The notes: generated by a model not told the origin, from the sequence alone. DNA of 18,114 bases from Acidobacteriota bacterium (GCA_021810175.1 JAJZJJ010000006.1:1-18114), one strand, 5' to 3'; positions 1 through 7,310 are shown, counted from the stretch's first letter. Program-made: numbers and translations.

Positions 1-1
1 C

Positions 2-211
2 GCGTGCGCTTCGCATGCGGTGCTTTCAGGGCCGGCGATTGAGCGCATTGCCAGCTCGCGGCTGGAAGAGCTGGTGGTGACGGATTCGATTCCGCTGGCG
101 GAAGAAGCGCAGAAGGTGGAGAAGATTAAGGTTCGTTCGATTGCGGGTTTGCTGGCCGCAACGATCGAGAACATTCACATGGAGACGAGCGTGAGCTCGC
201 TGTTCAATTAA
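2..211 (+). CDS. prs: Ribose-phosphate pyrophosphokinase, C-terminal fragment
   Basis: The gene enters from the left edge and only its last 69 codons are visible, read from position 2 to the TAA at 209-211. The peptide [16 protein letters not shown] followed by [12 protein letters not shown] is the typical C-terminal part of PRPP synthetase. That cytosolic enzyme transfers pyrophosphate from ATP to ribose 5-phosphate, giving PRPP for nucleotide, histidine and tryptophan synthesis. The tail [19 protein letters not shown] also fits the family end. Its place just before the L25 gene and pth matches the common bacterial order prs-ctc-pth. The catalytic and PRPP-binding loops lie outside the window, so integrity cannot be judged. 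Identification is firm. Confidence 0.93.
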   Translation, partial: ACASHAVLSGPAIERIASSRLEELVVTDSIPLAEEAQKVEKIKVRSIAGLLAATIENIHMETSVSSLFN

Positions 212-366
212 GAGCAGCTTTCAGCTATTAGGTTCTAGCTTTTAGCTAAATGTCTTGAGGGAAGAGGTTTGCCGGATCTGAGAGGGCCCGGCTTAACAAA
301 AGGGAGCGGAGAAAAGGAAGCGGCTAAGAGCTAAAGGCTTCTCTCCCGTGCCCGAAAGGAAAAACG
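212..366 (+). other. Non-coding leader between prs and rplY with a long-range stem
   Basis: This 155-base gap has no convincing ORF. It is AT-richer than its flanks at the left end and carries repeated AGCT/TTAGCT words. The 11-mer at 237-247 (AGCTTTTAGCT) can pair with 329-339 (AGCTAAAGGCT) through ten Watson-Crick pairs and one G-U pair, enclosing about 80 bases. A smaller inverted repeat, AGCTA-N8-TAGCT, lies within 223-240. There is no T-tract, so this is not an obvious terminator. An AAAGGA ribosome binding site lies at 355-360, just before rplY. Whether the stem forms, and whether it regulates rplY, is inference. Confidence 0.4.
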
Positions 367-1050
367 ATGATTACGCAGGAAGTGGTACAGGCAACGCCCC
401 GCGAGGGCAAGTTCAACAAGAATGCGGCCCGGCGCGTGCGCGCCAAGGGGCGGATTCCGGCGGTGGTGTATGGAGCGGCGCAGCCGCCGCAGGCGATCGA
501 GCTGGATCCGAAGCAGATGACACGGATTCTGCACTCGGAATCAGGTCACAATTCGATTTTTGACCTGGAAGTTGCCGGCGCGAGCGACAGGACCAAGGCG
601 ATGATCGTGGACTGGCAATATGAGCCGATCAAGGGCAACCTGATTCACATTGATCTGAAGCGGATTGCTTTGGACAAGCCGATTCGGGTGTCAGTGCCGG
701 TTCACCTGACGGGTACGGCGGCCGGCGTGAAGGTGCAGGGCGGGATTCTGGACCAGGTGATGCGCGAAGTGGAAGTGGAGTGCCTGCCGGGGGATATTCC
801 GTCGCACATCGATGTGGATGTTTCGGAGCTGGTGTTTGGCACGGTGCTGCGGGTCGACGATCTGCCGCATGGCGGCAAGCTGAAGTTCCTGACAGACGGT
901 GGCAACACGGTCGCGCACATCGTTTCCGTGAAGGAAGAGGCTGCGCCATCTGCCGATGCTCTGGCGATGGCTGGCCCGACGGAGCCGGAAGTAGCCAAGA
1001 AGGGCAAGGCCGAGGCTGAAGGCGAGACCAAAGGCGAGGCCAAGAAGTAG
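367..1050 (+). CDS. rplY: 50S ribosomal protein L25/TL5/CTC (long form)
   Basis: The 227-residue product is the long, two-domain form of L25, which binds 5S rRNA in the central protuberance of the large subunit. The N-terminal segment NKNAARRVRAKGRIPAVVYG (about residues 18-37) is the hallmark of the RNA-binding L25 domain. A TL5/CTC-type beta domain follows at about residues 100-190, with PVHLTGTAAGVKVQGG in it. The last 30 residues are a charged Glu/Lys/Ala tail, AEAEGETKGEAKK, typical of acidobacterial and other CTC proteins. ATG at 367 is preceded by AAAGGA at a normal distance. The stop codon abuts the pth start with no gap, so the two are probably translationally coupled. Confidence 0.95.
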   Translation: MITQEVVQATPREGKFNKNAARRVRAKGRIPAVVYGAAQPPQAIELDPKQMTRILHSESGHNSIFDLEVAGASDRTKAMIVDWQYEPIKGNLIHIDLKRIALDKPIRVSVPVHLTGTAAGVKVQGGILDQVMREVEVECLPGDIPSHIDVDVSELVFGTVLRVDDLPHGGKLKFLTDGGNTVAHIVSVKEEAAPSADALAMAGPTEPEVAKKGKAEAEGETKGEAKK

Positions 1051-1656
1051 GTGGCGGGCGTGTTCCTGGTGGTGGGGCTGGGGAATCCCGGCATCGAATA
1101 CCAGTTCACGCCGCACAACGCCGGCTTTCTCGCGATGGATGCGCTGGCAGACGAATACGGGGCGGTGGTGAGCAACCGGCGCTGCCGTTCGCTGACCGGC
1201 AAGGTGCAGATCGCGGGGCGGGAAGTGATCCTGGCCAAGCCGGAGACGTACATGAATCTGAGCGGGCTGGCAGTAGCGGCGCTGGTAAGGGAGTTTGAGG
1301 CCGATCCGCTGAAAGACCTGCTGGTGGTGTACGACGAACTGGATTTGCCGTTGGGAACAGTCCGCGTGAAAGAACGCGGCAGCCCGGCGGGGCATAACGG
1401 AGCGCGATCGATTACAGGGTCGCTGGGAACGAGCGACTGGGCGCGCATCCGGATCGGAGTAGGGCCTGCGGGAAGCGAGGACGCGTTTCGCAGGGGAAAG
1501 GATTATCTGCTGACGCCGATGCGCAAAGCCGATTTGAATGTGCTGGGCGATGCGCTGGACAAGGCGGTGAAGGCAGTGGAAACGGTGGTGGCGCGTGGTG
1601 TTGGCGCCGCCATGAATGAGTTCAACCGGCGGGAGCAGAACGGCTCCGCGGAGTAA
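1051..1656 (+). CDS. pth: Peptidyl-tRNA hydrolase
   Basis: This 201-residue enzyme cleaves the ester bond of peptidyl-tRNAs dropped by stalled ribosomes and so recycles tRNA in the cytosol. The core Pth residues are all visible: VVGLGNPG with N12, the catalytic histidine H22 in PHNAGF, KPETYMNLSG with N69, YDELDLPLG with D95, and AGHNGARSI with N116. These line up with E. coli N10, H20, N68, D93 and N114. The usual THNAGF is PHNAGF here, a small variation next to the catalytic residue. The GTG start at 1051 directly follows the rplY stop. There is no strong separate ribosome binding site, which fits coupled translation. Length is normal for the family. Confidence 0.95.
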   Translation: MAGVFLVVGLGNPGIEYQFTPHNAGFLAMDALADEYGAVVSNRRCRSLTGKVQIAGREVILAKPETYMNLSGLAVAALVREFEADPLKDLLVVYDELDLPLGTVRVKERGSPAGHNGARSITGSLGTSDWARIRIGVGPAGSEDAFRRGKDYLLTPMRKADLNVLGDALDKAVKAVETVVARGVGAAMNEFNRREQNGSAE

Positions 1657-1682
1657 CTGACAATTTACGGGAAGCAGACGGC

Positions 1683-1698
1683 GAACCGCTGCCGGTTT
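1683..1698 (+). promoter_or_regulatory. Hairpin just upstream of the rpsF ribosome binding site
   Basis: In the 62-base pth-rpsF gap, GAACCG (1683-1688) and CGGTTT (1693-1698) form a six-pair stem (one G-U) with a CTGC loop. It ends only a few bases before the GAGG at 1702-1705 that serves rpsF. In several phyla the S6:S18 dimer represses its own operon by binding a leader hairpin containing a CCG element, and this hairpin has a CCG. The match is too short to call that motif, so a regulatory role is conjecture. Confidence 0.3.
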
Positions 1699-1718
1699 CT
1701 CGAGGAAAAGAGAAATAG

Positions 1719-2159
1719 ATGGGACGTTTTTACGAAGTGATGTTCATAGTTCGGCCGGATATCGCGGACGAAGAACTGGATAAGCTGATCGCGGGGCTGG
1801 AGCATACCGTGGTCAACGGTGGCGGGACGGTGCGGTCGACCGAGAAGATGGGCCGGCGCAAGCTGGCTTATCTGGTGCGGAAGTTCAATGAAGGCAACTA
1901 CGTGTTGCTGACGATCGACGCGGATGGTCCGCTGGTGGCGGAACTGGAGCGGCGCCTGCGTGTGACGGAGCCTGTGATCAAGTTCCTGACGGTGCGCATG
2001 GATGAAGAAGACAAGCGCATCGAGAAGCTGAAGGCGATCCGGGCGAGCCGCCAGAAGTTGAGCAGCCAGGGACCTGCCGAGGCTGGCGAATCTGGTGCAG
2101 ACGACGCGGAAGCGGCCGAAGCCGCGGAAGAGCCTGAAGAGGCGAAAGCCGAGGCTTGA
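1719..2159 (+). CDS. rpsF: 30S ribosomal protein S6
   Basis: The product is 146 residues long and belongs to the S6 family, which binds the 16S central domain as a heterodimer with S18. Family signatures are the N-terminal strand RFYEVMFIVRPD, the GGGTVRSTEKMGRRKLAYLVRK segment split at residues 36-56, NEGNYVLLTIDAD and TEPVIKFLTVRMDEE. The fold ends near residue 110. After it comes an acidic Ala/Glu-rich tail, EAAEAAEEPEEAKAEA, longer than in many orthologues and comparable in character to the glutamate tail of E. coli S6. The start at 1719 follows a purine-rich GAGGAAAAGAG stretch. It is the first gene of the S6-S18-L9 block. Confidence 0.95.
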   Translation: MGRFYEVMFIVRPDIADEELDKLIAGLEHTVVNGGGTVRSTEKMGRRKLAYLVRKFNEGNYVLLTIDADGPLVAELERRLRVTEPVIKFLTVRMDEEDKRIEKLKAIRASRQKLSSQGPAEAGESGADDAEAAEAAEEPEEAKAEA

Positions 2160-2192
2160 TTTCGAGGCGGTCTGCACGGGAGTGATCGCGGA

Positions 2193-2209
2193 GGCGGCTG
2201 GTAGCCGTC
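2193..2209 (+). promoter_or_regulatory. Short perfect hairpin in the rpsF-rpsR gap
   Basis: GGCGGCT (2193-2199) and AGCCGTC (2203-2209) form a seven-pair stem with one G-U pair and a three-base GGT loop. It lies in the 102-base spacer between rpsF and rpsR. No T-tract follows, so it is not a terminator. It could be a processing or mRNA-stability element that uncouples S6 from S18 yield, or chance in GC-rich DNA. Confidence 0.3.
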
Positions 2210-2261
2210 GAGACAGAAATGATTGACCCGTCACCCAAGGTGGCGGAGAAGGATAAGAGAA

Positions 2262-2585
2262 ATGAGTGACGAGACGACGCAACGCGCGGCTGATGGCGGC
2301 GCATCCAGCTCTGGACATGGTGCGGGCCGCTCCGCGGGTGGAGCGCGACCGGCTGCTGGCGGGCGCAAGTTTTTCCGCCGCAAGAAGGTCTGCAAGTTCT
2401 GCACGGAGAAGATCGACGCGGTATCGTATCGTGACGTACGGCTGCTGCAGCAGTTTGTGGCCGAGCGCGGCAAGATTGTGCCCCGCCGGCTGACGGGTGT
2501 GTGCACGACGCACCAGCGGCGGCTGACGCGGGCGATCAAGCAGGCGCGGAATATCGCGCTGCTGCCTTTTGCGGCGCGCTACTAG
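2262..2585 (+). CDS. rpsR: 30S ribosomal protein S18
   Basis: I chose ATG at 2262 over the in-frame upstream ATG at 2223. It has a purine-rich GGAGAAGGATAAGAGAA stretch directly upstream, and the longer N-terminus looks non-coding. The product is then 107 residues long. S18 pairs with S6 on the 30S platform. The conserved core runs from [11 protein letters not shown] to the end, with [30 protein letters not shown] and [12 protein letters not shown]44 and C47 (CKFC) with C81 and H84 (CTTH) make a complete CxxC...CxxH set, so this is probably the zinc-binding form. The first 35 residues are a low-complexity Gly/Ser/Ala extension absent from short S18 proteins. Confidence 0.94.
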   Translation: MSDETTQRAADGGASSSGHGAGRSAGGARPAAGGRKFFRRKKVCKFCTEKIDAVSYRDVRLLQQFVAERGKIVPRRLTGVCTTHQRRLTRAIKQARNIALLPFAARY

Positions 2586-2601
2586 TTTATTGAGCGATGG
2601 A

Positions 2602-2639
2602 GCGCCGGAGAAGCGCGGCAATGCGCCGCGCCGGTGCGC
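2602..2639 (+). promoter_or_regulatory. Strong GC-rich hairpin in the rpsR-rplI gap
   Basis: GCGCGGC (2613-2619) and GCCGCGC (2625-2631) are perfect complements around a five-base AATGC loop. Flanking bases GCGCCG (2602-2607) and CGGTGCGC (2632-2639) can extend the structure across a small internal loop. No U-tract follows, so it should not terminate transcription well. It sits about 20 bases before the rplI start and may affect L9 translation or mRNA decay. Function is inferred only from the structure. Confidence 0.4.
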
Positions 2640-2657
2640 GAAGACGGGAGAAGATTC

Positions 2658-3122
2658 ATGGAAGTCATTCTGAAGCAGGATATTGAGAAGCTCGGCCACC
2701 GTGGCGACATTGTGAAGGTCGCCGACGGCTATGGGCGCAACTATCTGCTGCCGAAAAAGCTCGCCCTGGAGGCGACGGCAGCCAACAAGGCCGTGATTGA
2801 GCAGATGAAGGCGGCGGCGGTTCGCCGCTCGGCGAAGGAAAAGGAAGAGGCAGCGCAGCTGGTAACGCAGCTGGATGCGGTTTCGCTGGTTTTCGAGCGC
2901 AAGGTGGGCGATCACGATCACCTGTTCGGTTCGGTGACGTCATCGGACATCGCGCAGCAGCTTGAAGCGAAGGGTTTCCAGATCGATCGCCGCAAGGTGC
3001 ACCTGGACGAGCCGCTGAAGCAGACGGGCGAGTTCCACATTCCGGTGAAGCTGCATCGCGAAGTGACCGCGCACGTGAAGGTGGTGGTGAAGGCCGAAGA
3101 GCAGGAAGTCGCCGCCGAGTAA
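2658..3122 (+). CDS. rplI: 50S ribosomal protein L9
   Basis: The 154-residue product begins MEVILKQDIEKLGHRGDIVK, and residues 22-34 contain DGYGRNYLLP, the classical L9 signature that contacts 23S rRNA near the L1 stalk. A long charged connecting helix follows (about residues 40-75, rich in Lys, Glu and Ala). The C-terminal globular domain includes DHLFGSVTSSDIAQ, RRKVHLDEPLKQTGEF and VKLHREVTAHVKV. ATG at 2658 is chosen over an in-frame ATG at 2634 because every L9 begins at this Met and GGGAGAAG lies just upstream. It is the last gene of the cluster and is followed by a terminator. Confidence 0.95.
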   Translation: MEVILKQDIEKLGHRGDIVKVADGYGRNYLLPKKLALEATAANKAVIEQMKAAAVRRSAKEKEEAAQLVTQLDAVSLVFERKVGDHDHLFGSVTSSDIAQQLEAKGFQIDRRKVHLDEPLKQTGEFHIPVKLHREVTAHVKVVVKAEEQEVAAE

Positions 3123-3182
3123 AGCGAAGCCCTCGGCTGGTTTCGCAGACGGGGGATTTGTTTCAGGCTGTTCCGTTCCATG

Positions 3183-3214
3183 AAGAGCGTGGGCCACGAG
3201 GCTCACGCTCTTTT
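3183..3214 (+). terminator. Intrinsic terminator after rplI
   Basis: AAGAGCGTGGGCC and GGCTCACGCTCTT form a 13-pair hairpin (one G-U pair) around an ACGA loop, and the 3' arm runs into TTTT at 3211-3214. It lies 60 bases after the rplI stop on the same strand. This marks the end of the ribosomal-protein transcript. Confidence 0.85.
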
Positions 3215-3307
3215 GCGTCTGGCCACAGGGTGAAAAGCGGCGACAGCGCAGCCGATTTTCCTGCCAGGGTGGGGAGCGGCGGCCAGAGAGTTCAGCACGC
3301 CAGAGAG

Positions 3308-3329
3308 AAAAGCCGCCGGTCATAGGCGG
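3308..3329 (-). terminator. Probable intrinsic terminator after the OPT transporter gene
   Basis: On the minus strand CCGCC, a seven-base loop (TATGACC) and GGCGG are followed by CTTTTCTCT. The stem is short (five pairs, GC only) but the T-tract is placed correctly, about 20 bases beyond the transporter stop codon. It faces the rplI terminator. The roughly 90 bases between them hold nothing I can recognise. Confidence 0.55.
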
Positions 3330-3346
3330 ATTATGGGCGGCCCTTC

Positions 3347-5554
3347 TTATTCTTCTGTCGGGGTCTTTTTGAGGGGTTTGCGGGCGAAGTAGTAGAGGGA
3401 GAATGCGAGCAGACAGAACATGCCGACGGAGACCCAGTCGTTGTAGAGGAAGGTGTGGGGCAGGGTGATGATGTTTTCCTTGTGGACAATGCTTTCGTAG
3501 AGTTTGAGCGCAACGCCCATGAGGCCCATGATGCCGCCGGCGGCGATGAGCCCGCTGGCGTAGAGGGAGCCGGGGCTGATTTCGCCTTTGAGTTCTTCCT
3601 CTTCGCCGGATTTGGCGGCGGCTCGGTCAATGAACCAGCGAATGAGGCCGCCGACGAAGATGGTGAGAGTGGTGGCGATGGAAAGATAGGCTCCGACGGC
3701 GAAGGAGAGTGAGGAAATCCCGAGCAGCTCAACGGCGATGACGAGGAAGACGCCGATGAGGACGAGTCCCCAGGGAAGCTGGCGCGTGAGGATGCCGTTG
3801 ATGACGGTGGCCATGAGCCGGGCTTGTGGGGCGGCGGCACGGGCGCTGCCGATGCCTTCCACCCACTGGACTTCGATTTTGCCGTCCTTCGGGTTGTAGA
3901 GGTATTTGCCATCGGGGAGGATATGGGAGCCGAGCGCGTTGAGGACGATGTACTGGGAGGATGGCGCGAGGTAGGTGGTGTGGTTGGAGCGGGTGATCTG
4001 GATTTCCGTGCGGTCGAAGTGGCCCTGGACCTGGACGCCCTGTTGGGGAACGCTGATGTTCCACGGCATGGACATGGGGTGGAACTCTTCAAGTGCGCGG
4101 TTCATGGCGTTGAGAGTGGCCCCGATGGCGACGGTAGAAACGCAGACACCGATCATGAGCGCGAGCTGCTGCTTCCATGGAGTGGCGCCGATGAGGAAGC
4201 CGGTCTTGAGGTCCTGCGAGGTGTCGCCGGCGTTGGCGGAGGCGATGCAGACGACGCCGCCGATGGTGATGGCGAGCGCGCCGAAGGCGGGGGCGGTCCA
4301 GCCTTTGACAAGGAAGATGGCCGAAGTGGCCATGAGCGTGGCGATGGTCATGCCGCTGATGGGATTGGCGGAGCTACCGATCAGACCCACAATCCGCGAT
4401 GACACGGTGACGAAGAGGAAACCAAATATCACGATGAGGATGGAGGCGGCGATATTGGCGAAGACGCTGGTTTGTGCACCCGGAACCGGCTTGAAGGTGA
4501 GGAAGAAGAAGATGAGGACGACGATGACGATGCTGCCGACCAGGACGGCGCTCATGGGGAAGTCACGCTGGGTGCGGGGGGTATCGCTGGATGCGGCTGC
4601 GGTTTTGGAGGCGGACTTGCGGAGGTCGGCAATGCCGGATTTGAGGGCGCTGACGATGGTGGGGGCGGTCTTGAGAAGGGTGAGGAGTCCGGCAGCGGCG
4701 ACTGCGCCCGCGCCCATGGGGCGAATGTAGGCGGCCCAGAGGTCGCCGGGAGACATTTGGGAAACAGGCTTGGTGCCGGGGTAGAGGGCTCCGGGGAAGT
4801 GCGAGCCGAAGAAGTAGATGGCGGGCATGAGGACGAGCCAGGAGAAGACGCCGCCGGCGAAGATGGTTCCGGCGACGCGGGCACCGATGATGTAGCCGAC
4901 GCCGAGGTATTCGGGGGTGACGTCGGCGCGAATGGCGGCGCCTTTCAGGATGTGCTGGGAGCCGAGATCGGGCTCATAGTTGGGCGTTCCGGGCCAGGCG
5001 GCGAGCAAGTTGGAGTTTTGAAAGAGGGTGTAGAGGGAGCCGAGGCCGAGTGCGAGGAAGACGCGGCTGGCAAAGGATCCGCCACGCTCGCCGGCGAGGA
5101 GAACATCGGCGCAGGCGGTTCCTTCGGGGTAGGTGAGGTTGCCGTGCTCCTCGACGATGAGCTGGCGGCGGAGGGGAATCATGAAGAAAACGCCGAGCCA
5201 GCCGCCGAGCAAGGCAAGGATGAAGATGCGCGAGTACTCGAGATTGAAACCGAGGAAGATGAGCGCGGGCAGGGTGAAGATGACGCCAGCGGCGATGGAC
5301 TGGCCGGCGTTTCCGGTGGTCTGGACAATGTTGTTTTCAAGGATGGAGGCACGGCCGAGCGCGCGGAGCACACTGATGGAGAGTACCGCGATGGGAATGG
5401 ATGCGGCGACGGTGAGTCCGGCTTCAAGGCCGACGTAGACCGTGACGGCGCCGAAGACCAGGCCGAAGAAGCTGCCGAGGAGGATGGCGCGGAAGGTGAA
5501 CTCTTTGCGATTTTCGCTGGGGCTGACGTAGGGCTGAAAGCTGTTGGTGCTCAA
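3347..5554 (-). CDS. OPT-family oligopeptide/metal-chelate transporter
   Basis: This large polytopic inner-membrane protein belongs to the OPT family of proton-driven oligopeptide and siderophore/metal-chelate transporters. I choose the TTG at 5554, giving about 735 residues. GGAGG lies nine bases upstream, and the product then starts STNSFQPYVSP and runs into EFTFRAILLGSFFGLVFGA, the normal family N-terminus. The segment VTVYVGLEAGLTVAASIPIA and the later GNAGQSIAAGVIFTLPAL and GDTSQDLKTGFLIGATPW are OPT hallmarks. About 15 hydrophobic spans are visible, with a large soluble loop in the C-terminal half (YLAPSSQYIVLNALGSHILP). The GTG at 5704 would add 50 residues but lies directly behind a terminator. 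A TG-N-TACACT box at 5601-5609 could be the promoter. The substrate cannot be told. Confidence 0.88.
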   Translation of the reverse strand: MSTNSFQPYVSPSENRKEFTFRAILLGSFFGLVFGAVTVYVGLEAGLTVAASIPIAVLSISVLRALGRASILENNIVQTTGNAGQSIAAGVIFTLPALIFLGFNLEYSRIFILALLGGWLGVFFMIPLRRQLIVEEHGNLTYPEGTACADVLLAGERGGSFASRVFLALGLGSLYTLFQNSNLLAAWPGTPNYEPDLGSQHILKGAAIRADVTPEYLGVGYIIGARVAGTIFAGGVFSWLVLMPAIYFFGSHFPGALYPGTKPVSQMSPGDLWAAYIRPMGAGAVAAAGLLTLLKTAPTIVSALKSGIADLRKSASKTAAASSDTPRTQRDFPMSAVLVGSIVIVVLIFFFLTFKPVPGAQTSVFANIAASILIVIFGFLFVTVSSRIVGLIGSSANPISGMTIATLMATSAIFLVKGWTAPAFGALAITIGGVVCIASANAGDTSQDLKTGFLIGATPWKQQLALMIGVCVSTVAIGATLNAMNRALEEFHPMSMPWNISVPQQGVQVQGHFDRTEIQITRSNHTTYLAPSSQYIVLNALGSHILPDGKYLYNPKDGKIEVQWVEGIGSARAAAPQARLMATVINGILTRQLPWGLVLIGVFLVIAVELLGISSLSFAVGAYLSIATTLTIFVGGLIRWFIDRAAAKSGEEEELKGEISPGSLYASGLIAAGGIMGLMGVALKLYESIVHKENIITLPHTFLYNDWVSVGMFCLLAFSLYYFARKPLKKTPTEE

Positions 5555-5707
5555 AGCTGGCTGCCTCCGTGGTGCGCTGGAAATACTGCCGGAAGGGGTG
5601 AGTGTACCAGCCAGAGGAAGGGATGGGAACAAAAGAAAGGCGGAGATCACAAGGGTTGTGGGATGGCTGCGCAGGGCGGGTGGCCGGCGGGCATCCGCGG
5701 TCACAAG

Positions 5708-5733
5708 AAAAAAGGCCCGTGAGGGAACGGGCC
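5708..5733 (-). terminator. Intrinsic terminator between the RDD gene and the OPT gene
   Basis: On the minus strand GGCCCGT, the loop TCCCTC and ACGGGCC are followed by TTTTTT. The stem is seven perfect GC-rich pairs. It begins 12 bases after the stop of the upstream RDD gene. It separates the two same-strand genes into different transcripts and argues against a translation start at 5704 for the transporter. Confidence 0.85.
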
Positions 5734-5744
5734 CGAAGGGTAGA

Positions 5745-7196
5745 TCAGTTTTGGCGGTAGCTGCGCTGGTAAGTGCGGGTCATGCGGTCGTGCCAGCCGA
5801 GGCGGTCTTCGTCAAAGAGCGACCAGAGGAAGCCGAGACCGAGAGGGAGGGCTGAAAGCAGGGTGGCTCCGACGCGGGCGCGCATGGCTTCGCGCGTGGG
5901 GTTTTCATCGTCGAAGGTGCAGAGGGCGATCCCGGCATAGCGCATGCCGGGCGTGCCCTCGGCTAAATTGAGGAAAAGGTACTGGTAAAGGGTATAAAGC
6001 GCGAGCAGTGCACCTGCGGCGGCGGCGATGGCGAATTTGCCGGTGGGCAGGTGCGGCGTGCAGGTGACGAACGCCGCCACGAAGATGAGGAATCCGCCAG
6101 CGACGAGGCAGAGATCTACGATTCCGGCCATGAGGCGGTCCTCAAAATTGGCGGTGTAGATGGGGGGATCGAGCAGGAGTGAGCTTTGCGATGCTCTGGC
6201 CGAAAAATCGGCGGGTAACCCGGCGGCGACAGCCCCGGGCTCTTCGTCGAGGCGGATGGCATTCCAGTCGGGGATGGCGGGCGCGGGCTCCGGTTCAACC
6301 TGGATGGGGGGAGCGGCAACGGTGGCGTCGACAGCTTCGGGCTCAGCTTCAAAGATGCGGAGCTGCGACTGCTCCTCGCTGAGATCGTGTGCCGGGCCGT
6401 GTTCGTGGCGGGGCCGCGCCTTGTGGGGCGCGACGAGTTCACGGGGGAACTCGATGATGCGTGCCGGGAGCGGCTGTGGGGGTTCGATGGGTGCGGCCGC
6501 AAGCTCTTCGAGCAGGGAGAGAGTTTCGGAATCTTCGGCGGGCCCGGATGAAACAGCGGGGAGGGCTGATTGTTCTGAGGGAGATTCGGTTGTGGACGCG
6601 GGTTCGTCCAGAGAGGGGATTGCGCTGGTTTGGGGCGCAGGTAGAGGGGCGGGCTGCACGGGCTCGAGGAGCGGTGCGGGGTGGGCGAACAGCTCTTCGA
6701 CCTGCGGAGCGGCGTCAGAGAGTGGAAGCACTGCCGGTATGGGCTCCTCGGTGGCAGGGGCTGCGAATTCGGCCCAGCGGCTGACGCGCACGCGGGGCTC
6801 CGCGGGGACGGGGATTTGTGAAGCGCCGGTTTCAAAGAGGCTGGGCTCGGCGTCGGGCTGCGAGGCGCGCTGCGTCTGGGCGTGTGCCGGTATTTCCTGA
6901 GGAGCACGTTTAACGAGGCGGGCGGGCGCCGCGGCGGCTTCCTGCTCGAGCATTTCGCGGTAGCTGGGTGCCTTAGAGTAGCGCTCGGCCACGCGCGCCG
7001 CGATGCGGCTTGTCGAGGGCTGCCGTGGGCCGGCAGCGAAAGAAGGTTCGATTTCGGCGAGCCGCCCCTGCATTTCAGGCGAGAGTTTACGGCGCGAGCG
7101 ATGCTCGCTGAGTTTGGCGTTGATTTCTTCTTTCCAAGCAGGCAGGCTCTGCGATGTGCTCAAGGTTCCCTCATACCTTCCGTCCCGGTCTTCCAT
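5745..7196 (-). CDS. RDD-family membrane protein with long Pro/Glu-rich N-terminal region
   Basis: The 483-residue product has two parts. The C-terminal 138 residues (about 346-483) form an RDD domain. It opens with FEDRLMAGIVDLCLV, has three hydrophobic spans, and carries EGTPGMRYAGI and DEDRLGWHDRMTRTYQ, the conserved loop and end of the family. The N-terminal 345 residues have a charged helical start (LPAWKEEINAKL) and then a long stretch of Pro, Ala, Glu and Ser that should be disordered and cytoplasmic. RDD proteins are small membrane proteins of mostly unknown role, and some have been linked to ion transport. ATG at 7196 lacks a ribosome binding site. A TTG at 7163 preceded by GGAAGGTATGAGGGA would give MSTSQSLPAWKEE and may be the true start. 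It is divergent from lptD. Confidence 0.82.
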   Translation of the reverse strand: MEDRDGRYEGTLSTSQSLPAWKEEINAKLSEHRSRRKLSPEMQGRLAEIEPSFAAGPRQPSTSRIAARVAERYSKAPSYREMLEQEAAAAPARLVKRAPQEIPAHAQTQRASQPDAEPSLFETGASQIPVPAEPRVRVSRWAEFAAPATEEPIPAVLPLSDAAPQVEELFAHPAPLLEPVQPAPLPAPQTSAIPSLDEPASTTESPSEQSALPAVSSGPAEDSETLSLLEELAAAPIEPPQPLPARIIEFPRELVAPHKARPRHEHGPAHDLSEEQSQLRIFEAEPEAVDATVAAPPIQVEPEPAPAIPDWNAIRLDEEPGAVAAGLPADFSARASQSSLLLDPPIYTANFEDRLMAGIVDLCLVAGGFLIFVAAFVTCTPHLPTGKFAIAAAAGALLALYTLYQYLFLNLAEGTPGMRYAGIALCTFDDENPTREAMRARVGATLLSALPLGLGFLWSLFDEDRLGWHDRMTRTYQRSYRQN

Positions 7197-7239
7197 TGCA
7201 AGGGGTCGAGCCAGGGCGTCTGTGTGTTAACAGAATCAA

Positions 7240-7310
7240 TCCAACGAGGATTGGAAAGGAAGTCACCAGAGATGTACGTGCACGTTCGCGTGCATGCTTT
7301 GCACGCGTGA
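7240..7310 (+). promoter_or_regulatory. lptD leader: 12-codon ORF with two mutually exclusive hairpins
   Basis: A tiny ORF at 7272-7310 encodes MYVHVRVHALHA, and its ATG is preceded by GGAAAGGAAG at 7252-7261. Inside it, CGTGCACG (7277-7284) pairs with CGTGCATG (7289-7296) around a TTCG loop, giving eight pairs with one G-U. The middle arm can instead pair downstream: GCGTGCA (7288-7294) with TGCACGC (7300-7306) around TGCTT, seven perfect pairs. Both hairpins cannot exist together, the arrangement used in attenuators and translation-sensing leaders. The ORF stop overlaps a GTG (7307) that is in frame with lptD. A smaller inverted repeat, TCCAA-N6-TTGGA, lies just upstream. The structure is seen; any regulatory role is inference. 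Confidence 0.45.

Noticed and set aside
4472..5722. A 416-codon open frame on the plus strand opposite the OPT gene
   Set aside because: Its product is an acidic Gly/Glu/Asp repeat-like sequence typical of the antisense frame of a GC-rich membrane protein gene. The OPT frame on the other strand is unmistakable.
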